A DNA stretch of 64,000 bases. It comes from Allium sativum (lineage: Eukaryota; Streptophyta; Magnoliopsida; Asparagales; Amaryllidaceae). The translations under genes and the position numbers were made by a program. Shown one piece after another: positions 23,961 to 35,335 of the stretch; within the stretch, counting starts at the first letter, position 1, and every line of letters starts with the position of its first letter. The stretch is from assembly GCA_030737875.1 (NCBI GenBank), contig CM060912.1, positions 122,774,993 through 122,838,992 of the forward strand, written 5' to 3'. The notes beneath the pieces are model-generated. The model ran no database searches, had not been told where the DNA came from, and saw only the letters and a program-made list of their open reading frames with translations.

Positions 23961-26900
23961 TGTAAATCCTAGATTTTTGAACATTAGTTACGAATATTTA
24001 AATCCATTTTAAATATTTATTTGGTAATATAAATGGATTTTACATCGAATTTATTTATCGGAACAGAGTTCGAATGTTTAATTTATAAATTAATTAAACC
24101 GAGCTCGAAACGACGCTGCAGTTCGTAATATTGAGTTTTGAATTTCAATTGAATATACAAGACCCGATATAAGTTGGAATTCTGTGAAACAAGAACAAGA
24201 ACCGTTTGAATCTATTTGATTATATTTTTCTAATGGAAGTAAAAAATCAAGATTTCAGCTTATAGATTGTAAGTTATGTCCAATTCAAATTTCCAAATAG
24301 TCGCTATGGAATTCGTTAATCAACGATAACATTTATTTAATATATATAAAGGATTTATATATATAATTTGAATATCATTTAACCAGAAATTATAGAATAT
24401 TGGGTTATGTACACTAGCGAGGTGGAAAGGCTGCATGGGAATCTTTTAAACATGGAAGATGTACTACTTGTATGGAGGGGATTCAAATGCACGCTGGTGG
24501 CACAACTAGGTGGGTGATGGGGTGCAAGCTTTTCCGGTTTCGAAACAGAGCTTGGGATGAAGGAGAGGCATGGTCAGTGGGGCTGCGCCTCGTGAGATTC
24601 TGAACGGAGGAAGTAGGGTGTAAGCGGAATGGGCGACGGCAAAGCAGCGAATGCTTCAGGTAGCGACTTTCAGTTGTGGGTGTCAGGAAGTGGCAACGTG
24701 GGGTCTTCATGTAGATGGGGTCAAAATAAGTAGAAGAGAAGTAAAGTTGGAAGCAGGCGCGTTGTAGGATGAAGGCCGGACTGGTGGGAAAAGCAGCAAG
24801 GTTCGAGGCAAGAAATGTGAGACAGCAATATGAAGAGCAGGTTTTGGAAAACAAAAACAAAAAAAGAATAGGAAACAAAGAAGTAGTTGATAGAAGGAAA
24901 AGTAATGGGAAGGAGGAAAGGCAACCCTATAGCAGTATTGTTTTTCGAAAGAACAATGGAAAGGAAAAGTTTAAAATGGGAATAACATGTGTGATGACAG
25001 GAGCGGAATGAAATAAAGGGAATGGCATCAGGCATGCATGGGGAATGGGGACTAAACGGATGGAGAAGAAGGGTATTCCAGTTCTAATAGGAAAAAGCTT
25101 TGTATGTGGAGAAGTTTGAGCGATTAAGGAGGGAGCATGGTCTCAGGTATTGGTCTGTGCGTAGTATTGGGTTGAGAATGGGCCTTAGGCCTAATATATA
25201 TAAAAAGAAAATTGAATGAACGTTGGGCCTTCGAAAGAATTAAAAGAAAATAAAAAAAGGGATGAAAATTTTGGGCTACGAGCTGTTTCCAGTTGCAATG
25301 CTAAGCAGGAATTTGGAAGGAGCAATCCAACACAGCAGTAACAGAATGGAACTAACCAAGGGATGTTGGAACCATATCGACGGGAATAACATTTTGGAGC
25401 TGGAACGGGTGGAACGAACGCAGCTGGAAGCGTGTAAAGCGAACTGTTTGGAAACGAATGGAAATCAAGGTGAGTACAACTCACTCAATTCTATCTCACT
25501 TATATTTATATAAGTTGGGTTTTTATTTTGTGTGCAATGTTTGCTGATGGTTGATGATTGGATGACTTTTTGCATTTATGTTGAATATTTTTAATATTCA
25601 TTGATTAAATTAAACGTTCGTTTAATTTAATCAAATTAAATTGTTATTTTTAACGATTAGATTCCAAACAAGGTAACTTACCTTGTTGGTTACGTTTATA
25701 ACCATATAAACGTATCAAATAATTAATTGGATGTTTGGTAATATGTTATTAATTGATTATTGATTGTTAAATTGTTTATTTTCGTCATCTTGATGGATTG
25801 ATATATCTTTGTGCTGAAATTGTTGTAAACCATTCCGATGCAGGGAAGGACAGATTGGAGGAATCCAACTGGATTCCTCAGATATATTGAATGTTATTTA
25901 TTCCAATATTTTGAATTGTTGAATGATTGTTTATTGTTGTGATTAACCAATGGATTGTATTGGTTGAGTAATTTGGCAGCGGATGGCCAAAGAGTGAATC
26001 GTTTTATAAATGGTTTTACTCTCAGGTAGATCAACTAAGTAAAGTTATAGAATAAATTTCATAATTGGAAATAGATTCCAAAATCTATTTATTTGAATTA
26101 TTTTAAATAAAATTTTATTAAGGGAAGGATAAATATTTATTATTTATTACCAAATGTTATAAGTAAATTATTAAGTGTTAACTCCATTTAAATTCGAATA
26201 TTTGAAATACGAAAAGGAGATTTGTTGAGACTAAACCAAAGTAAGATTTGAATAAAATTATAAGACATTTTATAAAGGATCCTATTAGAATCAAGGCTCG
26301 GGTTAAGATATCGAAAAATGTTTTAGGAAGAAAATGGCTATGAATTAACTTAAGTAAATGTTTTGAGATTGAAATAAGATTTTCCAAAAGGGAAGAATAT
26401 GAATGTAAGAGCCATATTTAAATTGAATAGTATATGGAACATATGTGATATTTATTTATTTCAAAGTGTTAGTTAAACGAAGTATTTTGAGTATATGCTT
26501 ATTTGTTAATAAGAAGTAAAAGCTGTATATTTAAAGATTTAGAAGTTTGATTTACAAATGGTTAATTAAAGAGATCAAGTGACGTTGTGTACTGAACTAG
26601 TAAATCCATTTTATTTTTATGGATGTATGGTTGTTTTATTTTGATAGTTAAATAACCGAATATCAAAATTTGGCCCAAGTCGTTATTGATATGGAAAGAC
26701 TGGGACCAAATTTTTATTCGAAAACCATTCCGACCAGCAAATACGTAACGTTGAAGACATAAGACGGAGCAATTGAAGACCGTGGATCTTCATAAAGAGG
26801 AAGACTACTTAAAATCTCTGCTAAACTCCCCCTAGTTTTAAAATGATTTATAAAGATATATTTATATTTTTAAAATGTTTTAACCAGTGATAAATTGTGA

Positions 26901-28121
26901 TTCTATCGTGGTTGAAATCTGCGGATTGCAAGGACTTCTCACTACTGATTTGTTGGGTGATTCCTCGGATGTGGTAGGAGGGTGCATTCGGTTCATCCTG
27001 TTCCTGGATGACTTGTATGGACGAATGTCTGATAGAGTATTTCCAAAGGGATTATGTATATTGATTTCTTCAAACTACCAAGTACAGTGGAGGAGAACTT
27101 ATTCTCTTGTTTAACACCCAGAGTATTTTTGTAGAAATCAATTAGTGATTTCTGGTAGATCTGACAATGTGGCACTTGAAGTGATGTGTTGTTCTAGAAG
27201 ATAAACGTAGACTCAAGTCCCATCAATTGGGAAATGAAAAAATCGGGAAGATAACATGGCTAGATGGGTCCTTAAAACCATAGGGTGATAATATATTCGC
27301 TACACTCAAGCTAAATGAGTGGGCAGTCATGTGTGGCCGGGTTGCAGGATGTTATTGTTGAACCCCAGTGTATCCCCTCTAGAGTACACTGATCGGAAGG
27401 TGATCCCATACCTTATCATTGTTGGAATCCAATATCCAATAAGAGCCCCGCGGTTTTTGATTTTTATACTATATATGTAGAGCGTGAGATGCAAGCGTTT
27501 TGCTACTTGGTTATTTTCTTGATTTACATCACTATCATAATATCAGAATAGTATTGATTCCAAAAATGTTTTAGTTATAGTAAGGTAAAAACTGTCCATA
27601 TTTATGTGTGGGCTGGTCTTACTATTACCCTTCCTTTCAAAAGGTTTCAAAGTTAAGCAATGTGGATGTTATCTATTAACTTAGTGGGTTTTACTTACAT
27701 TGGCATTTGTAATGTCTCGGGTCAGCCCGAGTACAGGTTCAGGTTATCAGATGTTGTGTGAAGTTCAAAGACAAGCCGAAGGAGTCCAGACGTATGATAT
27801 ATATAATATTATTCCACTGTGTTTTGTATCCGGGAACAGATCATTATAACTATCCTAATGTATTGCTATACTCTGATAAAATGTAAGTTTTATTTTCCAA
27901 GCTCTCAATAAAAGTATTTCAGTATTATATTTTATTCTGTTGCGATGTAAGACTCTGATTTGGTGTTAGTTCCTTTTCTTTTCTTTTATTCTAATTTTTC
28001 TATCATATCTTTCTCTCACCTTCTAACTTCTTTCTCTTAACTTTCTGCTTTTATATATAATTTGGGTTGACTGTGGTAGTCAAACGTCAGCTTAAATTGT
28101 ACGGAAAAGTTGGACGTTACA
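23961..28121 (+). mobile_element. 4.16-kb solo LTR
   Basis: The block runs TGTAAATCCTAG ... TTGGACGTTACA and is flanked by an exact 5-bp target duplication AAGAG (23956-23960; 28122-28126). No internal LTR repeat, primer site, gag or pol was found between, so the whole block is one long LTR left by recombination. Size and TGTAA...TTACA ends fit long-LTR Ty3/gypsy families. It holds short hairpins such as CAGTGTA...TACACTG (about 27368-27403). Open frames inside (for example 24483-24878 minus) are unrecognised and probably chance. Confidence 0.85.
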
Positions 28122-28257
28122 AAGAGTAACTAATCTTCGGACTAAGAGTCTTGATACCTAAGGAGCGATGAATGTAATCAAGCTTAAAAGGACAAGATTA
28201 CCCTACATACACAAGCATAATCTTGTATCTCGGTATTAACGAAAAATATCGTTAACA

Positions 28258-29529
28258 GTTATGATACTGGATCAAATAAGAAAGGAAAACATAAAGGAGT
28301 GCAACAAAGACTATTAGAAATTAACCCGAGAGCTTTCTACACACCTTGTGGTTGTCATAGTCTTAATCTTGTGATATGTGATATGGCTAAATCATGTCCA
28401 AAAGCATTAAACTTTTTCAGCGTGATCCATTGGATATTTAATATATTTTCTTCGTCTACACAGAGATGGAAAGTTTTTAAAGATCATGTATCAGGTTGTA
28501 TGGTTAAACCATTATCAGACACACATTCGGAAAGTCACACTGAAGTAGTAAAATCTACAAGATATCAAAGTATGGAGATAAGAGATGCTCTAATTTCTTT
28601 ATCAAATAGCATCAAGGATTCTATAGCGAGGAGTGAAGTAAGAAGTCTTGTAACAAATGAGATTGAAAATTTTGAATCAGAATGTGCGTTTGGTATGAAA
28701 TTTTGAAAAATGTAAACACTGTTAGCAAACTTCTTCAAACTGAAGATATGCAAATTGACGTTGCGATTACTAGATTACAAGAGCTTATTGATTTTTGTTT
28801 TTGAAGATTTCAAAAACACGGGTTTAATTCTACGATGGTTGATGCTAAAGAGATAACCCAAATGTTGGATGTTGAACCAATTTTTATTCAAAAAAGAATT
28901 ATTCATAGAAAGAAACAGTTTGATGAAGATATGAATATTGAAGAATTAATGCAAACACAAATAAGAATCTTTCTGAATCAACAACTTTCTACAAATTATG
29001 GATAAAGCTTGTGTTTCGTTAATGACTCAATCTGAGCCATGCAAAGAATATGATGATAGATTTGGAATTTTATTTGGTTTACAAAAAGCATTTCTTCAGA
29101 TGATGAGAAATTAAAGGGCATCATTTGCAACTTGAGCAATATTTGAGACTTGATTTGCACTGATATTAATGGAAGAGTGCTATTCTCAAAATTAAAAGTA
29201 CTGAAGGTTATCTTGCCAAAGGAAAAATAACAAAGCAATTGATATATTGAATTTCATAAGTTCTTATTCGAGAGAATTAAATTTTCCTAATGCTTGGATT
29301 GTATATAGAATAATTCTGACTATACTAGTTACAGTTGCCTCAACCGAAAAAAGTTTTTCAAAGCTAAATTTGATAAACTCTTATCTTCATTCCACTATGT
29401 CTTAAGAAAGGCTAAATAGTTTGGCACTTTTATCGATTGAACAAGATATGGTCAGTGAACTTGAAAATGATAATATTGTTAGCAATTTTGCAAGTCAGAA
29501 GGCTACAAAAATGTCTATAAGTAATTAGT
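28258..29529 (+). pseudogene. hAT transposase, C-terminal part
   Basis: This part resumes at GTTAT with YDTGSNKKGKHKGVQQRLL, then NPRAFYTPCGCHSLNL, a classic block of the hAT catalytic core (the D lies in GYD). After several frame changes the end is reached as FPNAWIVYRIILTI, VASTEKSFSKLNLI and ERLNSLALLSIEQD near 29285-29450, the hAT dimerisation domain. The last sense text ends MSISN before a stop at 29529. At least six stops or shifts lie between 28705 and 29400, so it is not functional. Confidence 0.85.
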
Positions 29530-29645
29530 GCATTTATGTTATATAACTTTGATTATTATTACAAATAAAGTTATTTTCTTTTTTATCTTTTCAGTATTAT
29601 TAAATAGTATAAATTGTTTTGATGTTATTTATTTGCATCTATAGA

Positions 29646-29692
29646 AGGGCCGCTTTTCGCTTTAGATACCAAAAGTCCTAAGACCGGCTAAG
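29646..29692 (+). repeat. Probable 3' terminal region of the hAT element
   Basis: GGGCCGCTTTTCGCTTTAGA followed by CCAAAAGTCCTAAGACCGG lies 120-160 bp after the last hAT codons. Related plant hAT elements end with a similar GGGCC...CCGGCCC block. The left counterpart was not found, so the exact base of the end is uncertain. Confidence 0.45.
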
Positions 29693-30570
29693 ACTTGTGT
29701 AGCAAATAATGTATATTGCAATTAGTGCAAGCTATATTCCTATAATTGTATCAATGCATAATAAATTTTATCTAAAAAAATAAAAATAAAAACCCTGTTT
29801 GCTTTAAATAGGTATTTCCATTAACATATATGTTTTCGTCAATTTCATAAGAAACATCATTGTTTGTCTTATTGATTACTCTCTTCCATTTGATATGAGA
29901 TAGGTTTAATTATATACACACACACACACATGTGTTTAATGTTTATTAGCAGTATATTAACATTAGTGTTGCTAACTTTTCAATGTTTAAAAGGATTTTT
30001 TTTTCATTAACATGTATGCATGTGTGTGTGTGCGCATGCAAGTGTATGTGTGCGCATGTACATATAAATGTATGTATGTGTGAGTATACACACACTAAAA
30101 GCATTTTGGCTTCTAAGAAACTCACGCAACAATATATGATATTTTGAATACGAATTATTTTTTACAAGTCTTAATTTGTATCGACATTTTTCAAAACTAA
30201 AGTGATGAATTTTTTCCACCTAAATTTATAAACCCTTGTTCCATTCGATGACTTTGATTTCATTAGAAAAATATGCTATTAGTGAGTTGTATTTGTTTGG
30301 AAAGTAACGCAAAAATTTGAAGACAACTATGGTTTGAACGTTAATTAAAAGTGTTAATGTTGTTGTTTCGAAGTGGATTTTTTAATGAAACCAAGCTGAA
30401 CTCATTTGTCCATAATTTCTGAACGATCTGTTCTATTTCGATGATCTTGCCATTCCAAAAAATCTTAAAATGTATATAACAACTATCGTTTCAGTATTTC
30501 GCAAAATATTGTTATTTTCACAACTGAAAATACATTTAATACTTAATTGACTCCGCTGTCTATCGGGTCT
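29693..30570. other. AT-rich non-coding stretch with (CA/TG) microsatellites
   Basis: No gene seen. A (CA)n run lies at about 29917-29930 and an alternating TG/CA-rich tract at about 30012-30095, able to form left-handed or cruciform DNA. The rest is low-complexity AT-rich sequence, probably host intron or intergenic DNA. Confidence 0.6.
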
Positions 30571-31212
30571 GATTGTAATTACAGTAGGAACAACACACAA
30601 CAGAGTACCAGTAGATTGATTAATAAGGCAAAAGTAAGATATGCAGTAGAATTCATGTGTGATGGAGAGGTTAGTTTTTTATTTAGAGGTTATGTACTTG
30701 GTTTTTTGATATAACAATGTATTCACTAGTGTCATTATGGTTAGTAGTTATCTACACTGTTAACTCGATTTTGGTTTTAAGATTAAAAGGATTGTACTCC
30801 TTATTATAGGCACATGATTAAATATTTTGGTTCCAAAATTTACAGGAGGCTGAAAATGAATCCTTAGAAGTAAACAAATTAAGTCAACAAACTTCTTTGA
30901 CAAGTTGTGTAGCCGAAGTTCAGAATCTACCAGGAATGGTAATGCAGATTAATATTTCTTCCAACACAAGGAAGAAGAGATAATTAATAAAAAGACGAGA
31001 GATTTGCAGGAGCTCATCCCACCTTGCAACAAGGTAAAGTTAAAGTTGAGAATAAATTTGATGTTTATTTTATTCTATTATTGATATGTTAAAATTTAAA
31101 CTAAACCTTACAAAAATTGACTATTTATTGCAGAAAAAATCAGTGATTTTTTTTTAGCCAGACAAAGCATCAATGCTAAATGAGACAATTGAGCACTTGA
31201 GAGAAGACATTA
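30571..31212 (+). pseudogene. Fragment of a PIF-like bHLH transcription factor gene
   Basis: Two pieces spell the bHLH domain. At about 30978-31032 the frame reads INKKTRDLQELIPPCNK directly before a donor (AAG|GTAAAG). After a 126-bp intron ending TTTTTTTTAG (31158) it continues PDKASMLNETIEHLRED. Plant PIF-type bHLH proteins have an intron at exactly this point (...LIPxCNK|xDKASML). Upstream, AEVQNL (about 30915) resembles the AEVHNLSER start of the basic region. The basic region itself is broken by an extra stretch and a frame change. The second helix is cut after DIRA by a Harbinger-like insertion. It was a nuclear DNA-binding factor; here it is a relic. Confidence 0.6.
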
Positions 31213-31231
31213 GAGCACTCCCAATGTGGGG

Positions 31232-31360
31232 GTTGCTCATGGTCAAATCCTTCAAGGTTGACCTGAGCAACCACTAACGGAAGGGAAGTTGCTCTGGCCT
31301 TAGTCGGCCTTTAATAAGCCGGCTAAGGCCATTGCCGACTTGCAACAATTACAAGTCGGC
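31232..31360. repeat. Three consecutive inverted repeats just upstream of a TATA box
   Basis: Arms are GTTGCTC/GAGCAAC (31232-31238, 31265-31271) enclosing GGTCAA/TTGACC; GGCCTTAGTCGGC/GCCGGCTAAGGCC (31296-31308, 31318-31330); and GCCGACTTG/CAAGTCGGC (31334-31342, 31352-31360). The TATA sequence starts two bases after the last arm. Confidence 0.85.
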
Positions 31361-31361
31361 T

Positions 31362-31368
31362 ATAAAAG
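31362..31368 (+). promoter_or_regulatory. TATA box
   Basis: CTATAAAAG follows the third inverted repeat and precedes the start codon at 31456 by about 90 bp. Confidence 0.5.
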
Positions 31369-32294
31369 TCCCTCTCCACAAACCGTCTTCTCCATTTCTA
31401 CTTCCTCCATTTTTCAGCCGCCTCCTTCCACTTCAAAACCCAATTCCCCTAAAAAATGAGAAGAGCTTTGACAGCTATTCGCGGTAGTGGAAGCAGGATC
31501 GCCGACAATGATAACCAAGACGAGGAGAATGCACCGCTAGAAGAAAACATTCCTACCGGCGCTTGTCGTATGATGCAAGTCCGGAGAAGATGAGTCGCTA
31601 AAGGCGGCAATTATGCTGCTCTGGATCCTCACATCAATTAGAATTTAGGACCGGGTAAACAACTGGCTAATTTCCTCGAATTGCCTGGAGAAGAAGCCCA
31701 CGTCAACACATCCGTGGTGGCGTCGGTATAACTTCTTAAACTCATTAGTTTACAAAATACTATGGTATAAACATTCATCAGTTCTCATGTGTACTATTAG
31801 GCTCGTCGTGATCGTACATGAGACTCTTGGGTTAGTATCATCCGTACGTATAGGATTATTCGTGCATACGACACAGACATCTTTATTCATGTATATCTTC
31901 GTAATATTGGATTTGGAGACTTTTTGAGTATGTGATTTTGTCAAACATACATTTTTAAAGTGTGGTGCAATGAGCAACCCAATATGTGCTGCCTAATACC
32001 GCAATTAAAAAATTAAAACCTATTAAATTTCCTATGCTTCATAATACCACAATTATCTCAATCTAATCTATCACTCAGTCATTCAATACGGAAGTAATCA
32101 TGTCTTCTACCTTAATCTAAAACCCTAGTTCCTGCGCTCTTTCCTTGTCGTGACTTTTCCCTGGTTTGAATTTTTTTTTCTTCGATCCTTTTTTCTTCGA
32201 TGATTTTTTCTTGCTCATCTCATTTTTTTTGTTCCTAATACCACGATTCTTTTTCCCTGGTTTGAACCCAGATTCGAATGTGGTGAAGAAAAAT

Positions 32295-35200
32295 ATGGGT
32301 GAACACATTGGTAACAATAATCATGGCAATGATTATGAAAATACGGTTTGTTTTTTCATATTTATTTTTGTTTTGTACTTTTTATTATTAAAATTCTAAA
32401 TTTAATGTCATTTCAACAATTTGTTGTAGGAAATGTACAATGCGTGTGGGTTTGAAAACATGGATGGATATCTCAAAATTGATGATATGGTTATAGATAA
32501 CACAAATGTAAGCATGATACTATGATTTTCTGAACTGAAGATTATTATTATTTTAATTTTTTAATAATATTGTAGTCAATGCTGGATAAATTAAATAAGA
32601 AAGAAAGTATGGATGTTTCGAATGGCGAGGATCAAACATTTCTTCTAAGTAATGAATCAGCTATTGATGGAAATATAGAAATTGATGTGACAAATAACTT
32701 CGTAACGGATGAAGTAAGTGTTGAAAATAAATAAGATGATTGGATTTTTTATGTAATTAATTGAATTCTTTTTAATTTAATTTCAGGTTTTTGATTTTCG
32801 TAGCGACTTGATTCATTGGTGCAAAGTGCAAGCTAAAAAACTGAACATTGTTATAACAATTACGAAATCGGATAAATTGGCACCTAGGAGAAAACTTAGA
32901 CTACAGTTAGGTTGTGAAAGAGGCGGCACGTTTCGAACTCACCACTCCAAACAGGAAGAGAAAAGTAGAAATTTAAAGCGTCCTCGAGATAGTGCTACTA
33001 GAAAGTGCAATTGTCCGTTTTTGATCAAAGGAGTTTATATTGCAGAAGACAAATGGAAAGTTGTTGTACACAATGGGATACACAATCATGAGCTTCCGCA
33101 TACTTTGGTTGGGCATCCATTTGCTGTGAGACTACTAGATGAAGAGAAAAAAAATTAGCCGATATGACACTTGCGGGGGTGCAACCACGAGAGGTACTCA
33201 CTACTATTAAAAATACATTTCCAGAGAATACTTCTACATTGAAGACCATATATAATACAAAGTATAAGATGCAACTTTCAGCCATGGAATGTAGATCCGC
33301 GATGCAACAACTAATGAAGGTTCTAGTATAAAATCACTATGTATATTTTGATAGAGTGGGTCCGTCTAGTGATTATTTGATTGATTTAATGTGGGCTCAT
33401 CCCGAAATGGCAAGTCTATGTAAATGTTTTCCACCGGTTTTATTACTCGATTGCACTTACAAAACAAACCGTTATAACATGCCTTTATTGGAAATGGTTG
33501 GGATGACATCTGTGGGTCTAACGTTTAGTATCGCTCATGCTTTTTTAGCACATGAAAGAAAAGAAAATTATGAATGGTCTCTATCGAAACTTAAACATTT
33601 ATACATGCTCGATAAACTACCAGAAGTGATAATCACGGATAGGGAATGGGCTTTGATTAATGGAGTGAAAAAGGTATTTCCCAAATCAAACTTGATGATG
33701 TGTTTATGGCATATGGGCAACAATGTTATAACGAATTGCAAACCCGAATTTGAAACGAATGACATATTCGACATGTTCTTGCAAAGTTGGAAAAAATTCG
33801 TTCATGCACAAACGGAAGAAGAGTATTGGATTGGTTGGCGTGATCTCAAACATGATTGGAAAGAATTCCCAAAATGCTTAAACTATCTTGAAAAAGAATG
33901 GATTCCATATAAAGAGTATGTATGTATAGCATGGACAGAAAAGATTAAGCATAGATGTAATAGAACAACTAAAAGTGCAGAATCTTCACATGCTCAGCTG
34001 AAAAAACATCTTGGTACGTCAAAGGCGTCATTTAATGTTGTTTGGTCAAAAATGAATAATATGTTGTGCATACAACATACACAAATTAAAGCATCATTTG
34101 AAAAAAGTTTAGGAGCAATGAAAACCTCGTATCAAATCCCTTTGTTTAGAAATCTCCGCTGTAGAGTATCGTTTTATGCATTGGATTCAATTGTGAAAGA
34201 GTTGGCGAACGGAAAAGTTGTGAGTATAGAACCTTCAGCTTGTGATCATCTTAATCGAGTGATGTATGGTCTTACATGTGCTCATGAAATATTAGAATTT
34301 ACAACGATGGTCCTGCATTACCATTGGACATGATAGACGAGCATTGGACGAAATTGAACTATATTCCGAAAAAAGAGGAGTCGACGGAGTTGCTTCATAC
34401 TCCAGAATTCTTGTATTTCAAGAAGTTGTTTGATTCTTCTACATAAGAGGAAAAAAATATTGTTGTTGAAATTAAAAGAAATTGCTTTACCATCAACAAG
34501 TTCTATGTTAGAGCCTAAAACCACTCAACACGAAGGAAGACCAGCGGGGAGGAAAAACAAACTAACTTCGAAGCAGAAGAAACAAGCTCAATCGAAAAAA
34601 CGAGAACTGTCATCCTTTGAATTAGTGACAACAATGGAAGAAAACTTTCTCAATCGAGTGTCACTAAGAAATTGACACGTAGACGTGGCAAGCCCAAACC
34701 TAAGGTAGAGTTTGACATAAACGTAGCTCCGTCAATGAATGATGATTTTCAGTTGTTAGTTTTCATTCCGAGCTTCTATCACAAGTATATTGTTGATGTT
34801 TAAGACATTACTCGAGATGACAACTGTGGTTTCCGTTGTGTAGCAGGGCAAGTGGAGGAGTTAAATAATGATTGGGTTCAAGGAAGAAAAATCATTTTAT
34901 CAGAACTCAATCAAAATTGGGACTTGTATGCATGGCATTTTGATGTTCAAACTTGTCAGACAATAAAAGAAGCTGTGGACTGTTATATTCCTAATTGTCC
35001 GTCTTCTAATTGGATGACAATGCCCGAGACAGGATATTTGATTGCAAATGCGTTTAATCATGCAGTCGTTTATATTTCGGATAAGCAATCACTTACTTTT
35101 CATCCTCATTGAAAAGCTCCGAAACTTGAAACATCAACTCAGTTTATTGTTTTGGTTATATACAAAATTGTCGTTGACATCGAGGAATGATGCGCCTATC

Positions 35201-35335
35201 CCACCAGCAGCTAGCTTTTGGAATAAATTTGCAAGCAACGAGGCTAAAGGCTGGAATGAATTATTTGTTGATCGCCAAAAAGAATTTTTGAAAATTAAAC
35301 CTTCAAAAATGGCAGTAGAAGATGGTTTTCTGTAG
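32295..35335 (+). pseudogene. FAR1/MURA-type MULE transposase fused to an OTU cysteine protease domain
   Basis: Four exons in phase 0: 32295-32345, 32430-32507, 32576-32713, and 32787 onward, all with GT-AG sites. The long exon opens with the FAR1-type DNA-binding part (LIHWCKVQAKKLN, CNCPFLIKGVY, HNGIHNHELPH). The MULE catalytic core follows with D in LLLDCTYKTNRYNMPL (about 33450) and D in VIITDREWAL (about 33640), and CLWHMGNNV after it. Downstream comes an OTU domain with DITRDDNCGFRCVAGQ (about 34805-34850), giving the D and active-site C, and a closing stretch GWNELFVDRQKEFLKIKPSK ending at 35335. Lesions: one base lost from an A-run near 33155, a stop (VLV*NHYVYF) near 33330, a shift near 34305, and stops at about 34445 and 34803. 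The start codon was chosen because the exon phases agree from it. Confidence 0.85.

Larger units (their letters stand above)
15553..28257 (+). mobile_element. Non-autonomous LTR-bounded element inserted in the hAT gene, itself carrying two LTR insertions
   Basis: Outer ends are TGTTAACACC and ...TATCGTTAACA, flanked by an exact 5-bp duplication GTTAT (15548-15552; 28258-28262). Without the insert, the hAT protein reads IRGQGYDTGSN, a hAT hallmark, which proves the borders. A second LTR start, TGTTAAAACCAAAATTCGCA at 22446, matches the first 40 bp of 15553 and begins the right LTR. Net of the nested insert, this LTR is about 1.65 kb and contains a TATA box (23562) and a polyadenylation-like AATAAAAT (about 23690). 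The left copy diverges after about 40 bp into a 61-bp minisatellite. No gag or pol was found, so it is a LARD/TRIM-like or heavily rearranged element. Confidence 0.75.
13978..29692 (+). mobile_element. hAT transposon (TTF zinc-finger type) carrying nested insertions
   Basis: A plus-strand transposase gene is split by a MITE and a 12.7-kb composite insertion. The right end is placed near 29692, where AGGGCCGCTTTTCGCTTTAG ... CTAAGACCGGCTAAG resembles the usual GGGCC...CCGGCCC end of this hAT group. The left terminal repeat was not found. It may lie under the Tat insertion or further left. Host sequence therefore resumes only after about 29693. Confidence 0.6.
31213..31951 (+). mobile_element. 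5' end of a PIF/Harbinger-like element with leader and short coding start
   Basis: After TTA (31210-31212) the sequence begins GAGCACTCCCAATGTGGGGG, resembling PIF/Harbinger-type terminal repeats (GAGCATCTCCAATG-like) with their TTA target. Three perfect or near-perfect inverted repeats follow (31232-31360), then a TATA box (31362) and a frame starting at 31456, MRRALTAIRGSGSRIADNDN. That frame reaches a stop at about 31591 and can be followed past it to LANFLELPGEEAHVN. I do not recognise the product. The MULE inserted at 31960 cuts the element. Its right end may lie beyond 40150 but was not found. Confidence 0.4.

Noticed and set aside
24483..25035. Minus-strand open frames of 131 and 104 codons
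   Set aside because: They lie inside a solo LTR with an exact target duplication, have low-complexity Ser/Phe/Leu content and no known motif.
14222..28706. A single functional hAT gene with a giant intron
   Set aside because: The 12.7-kb insert has a target duplication, LTR-like ends and no splice sites at its borders; the flanking frames also carry stops.
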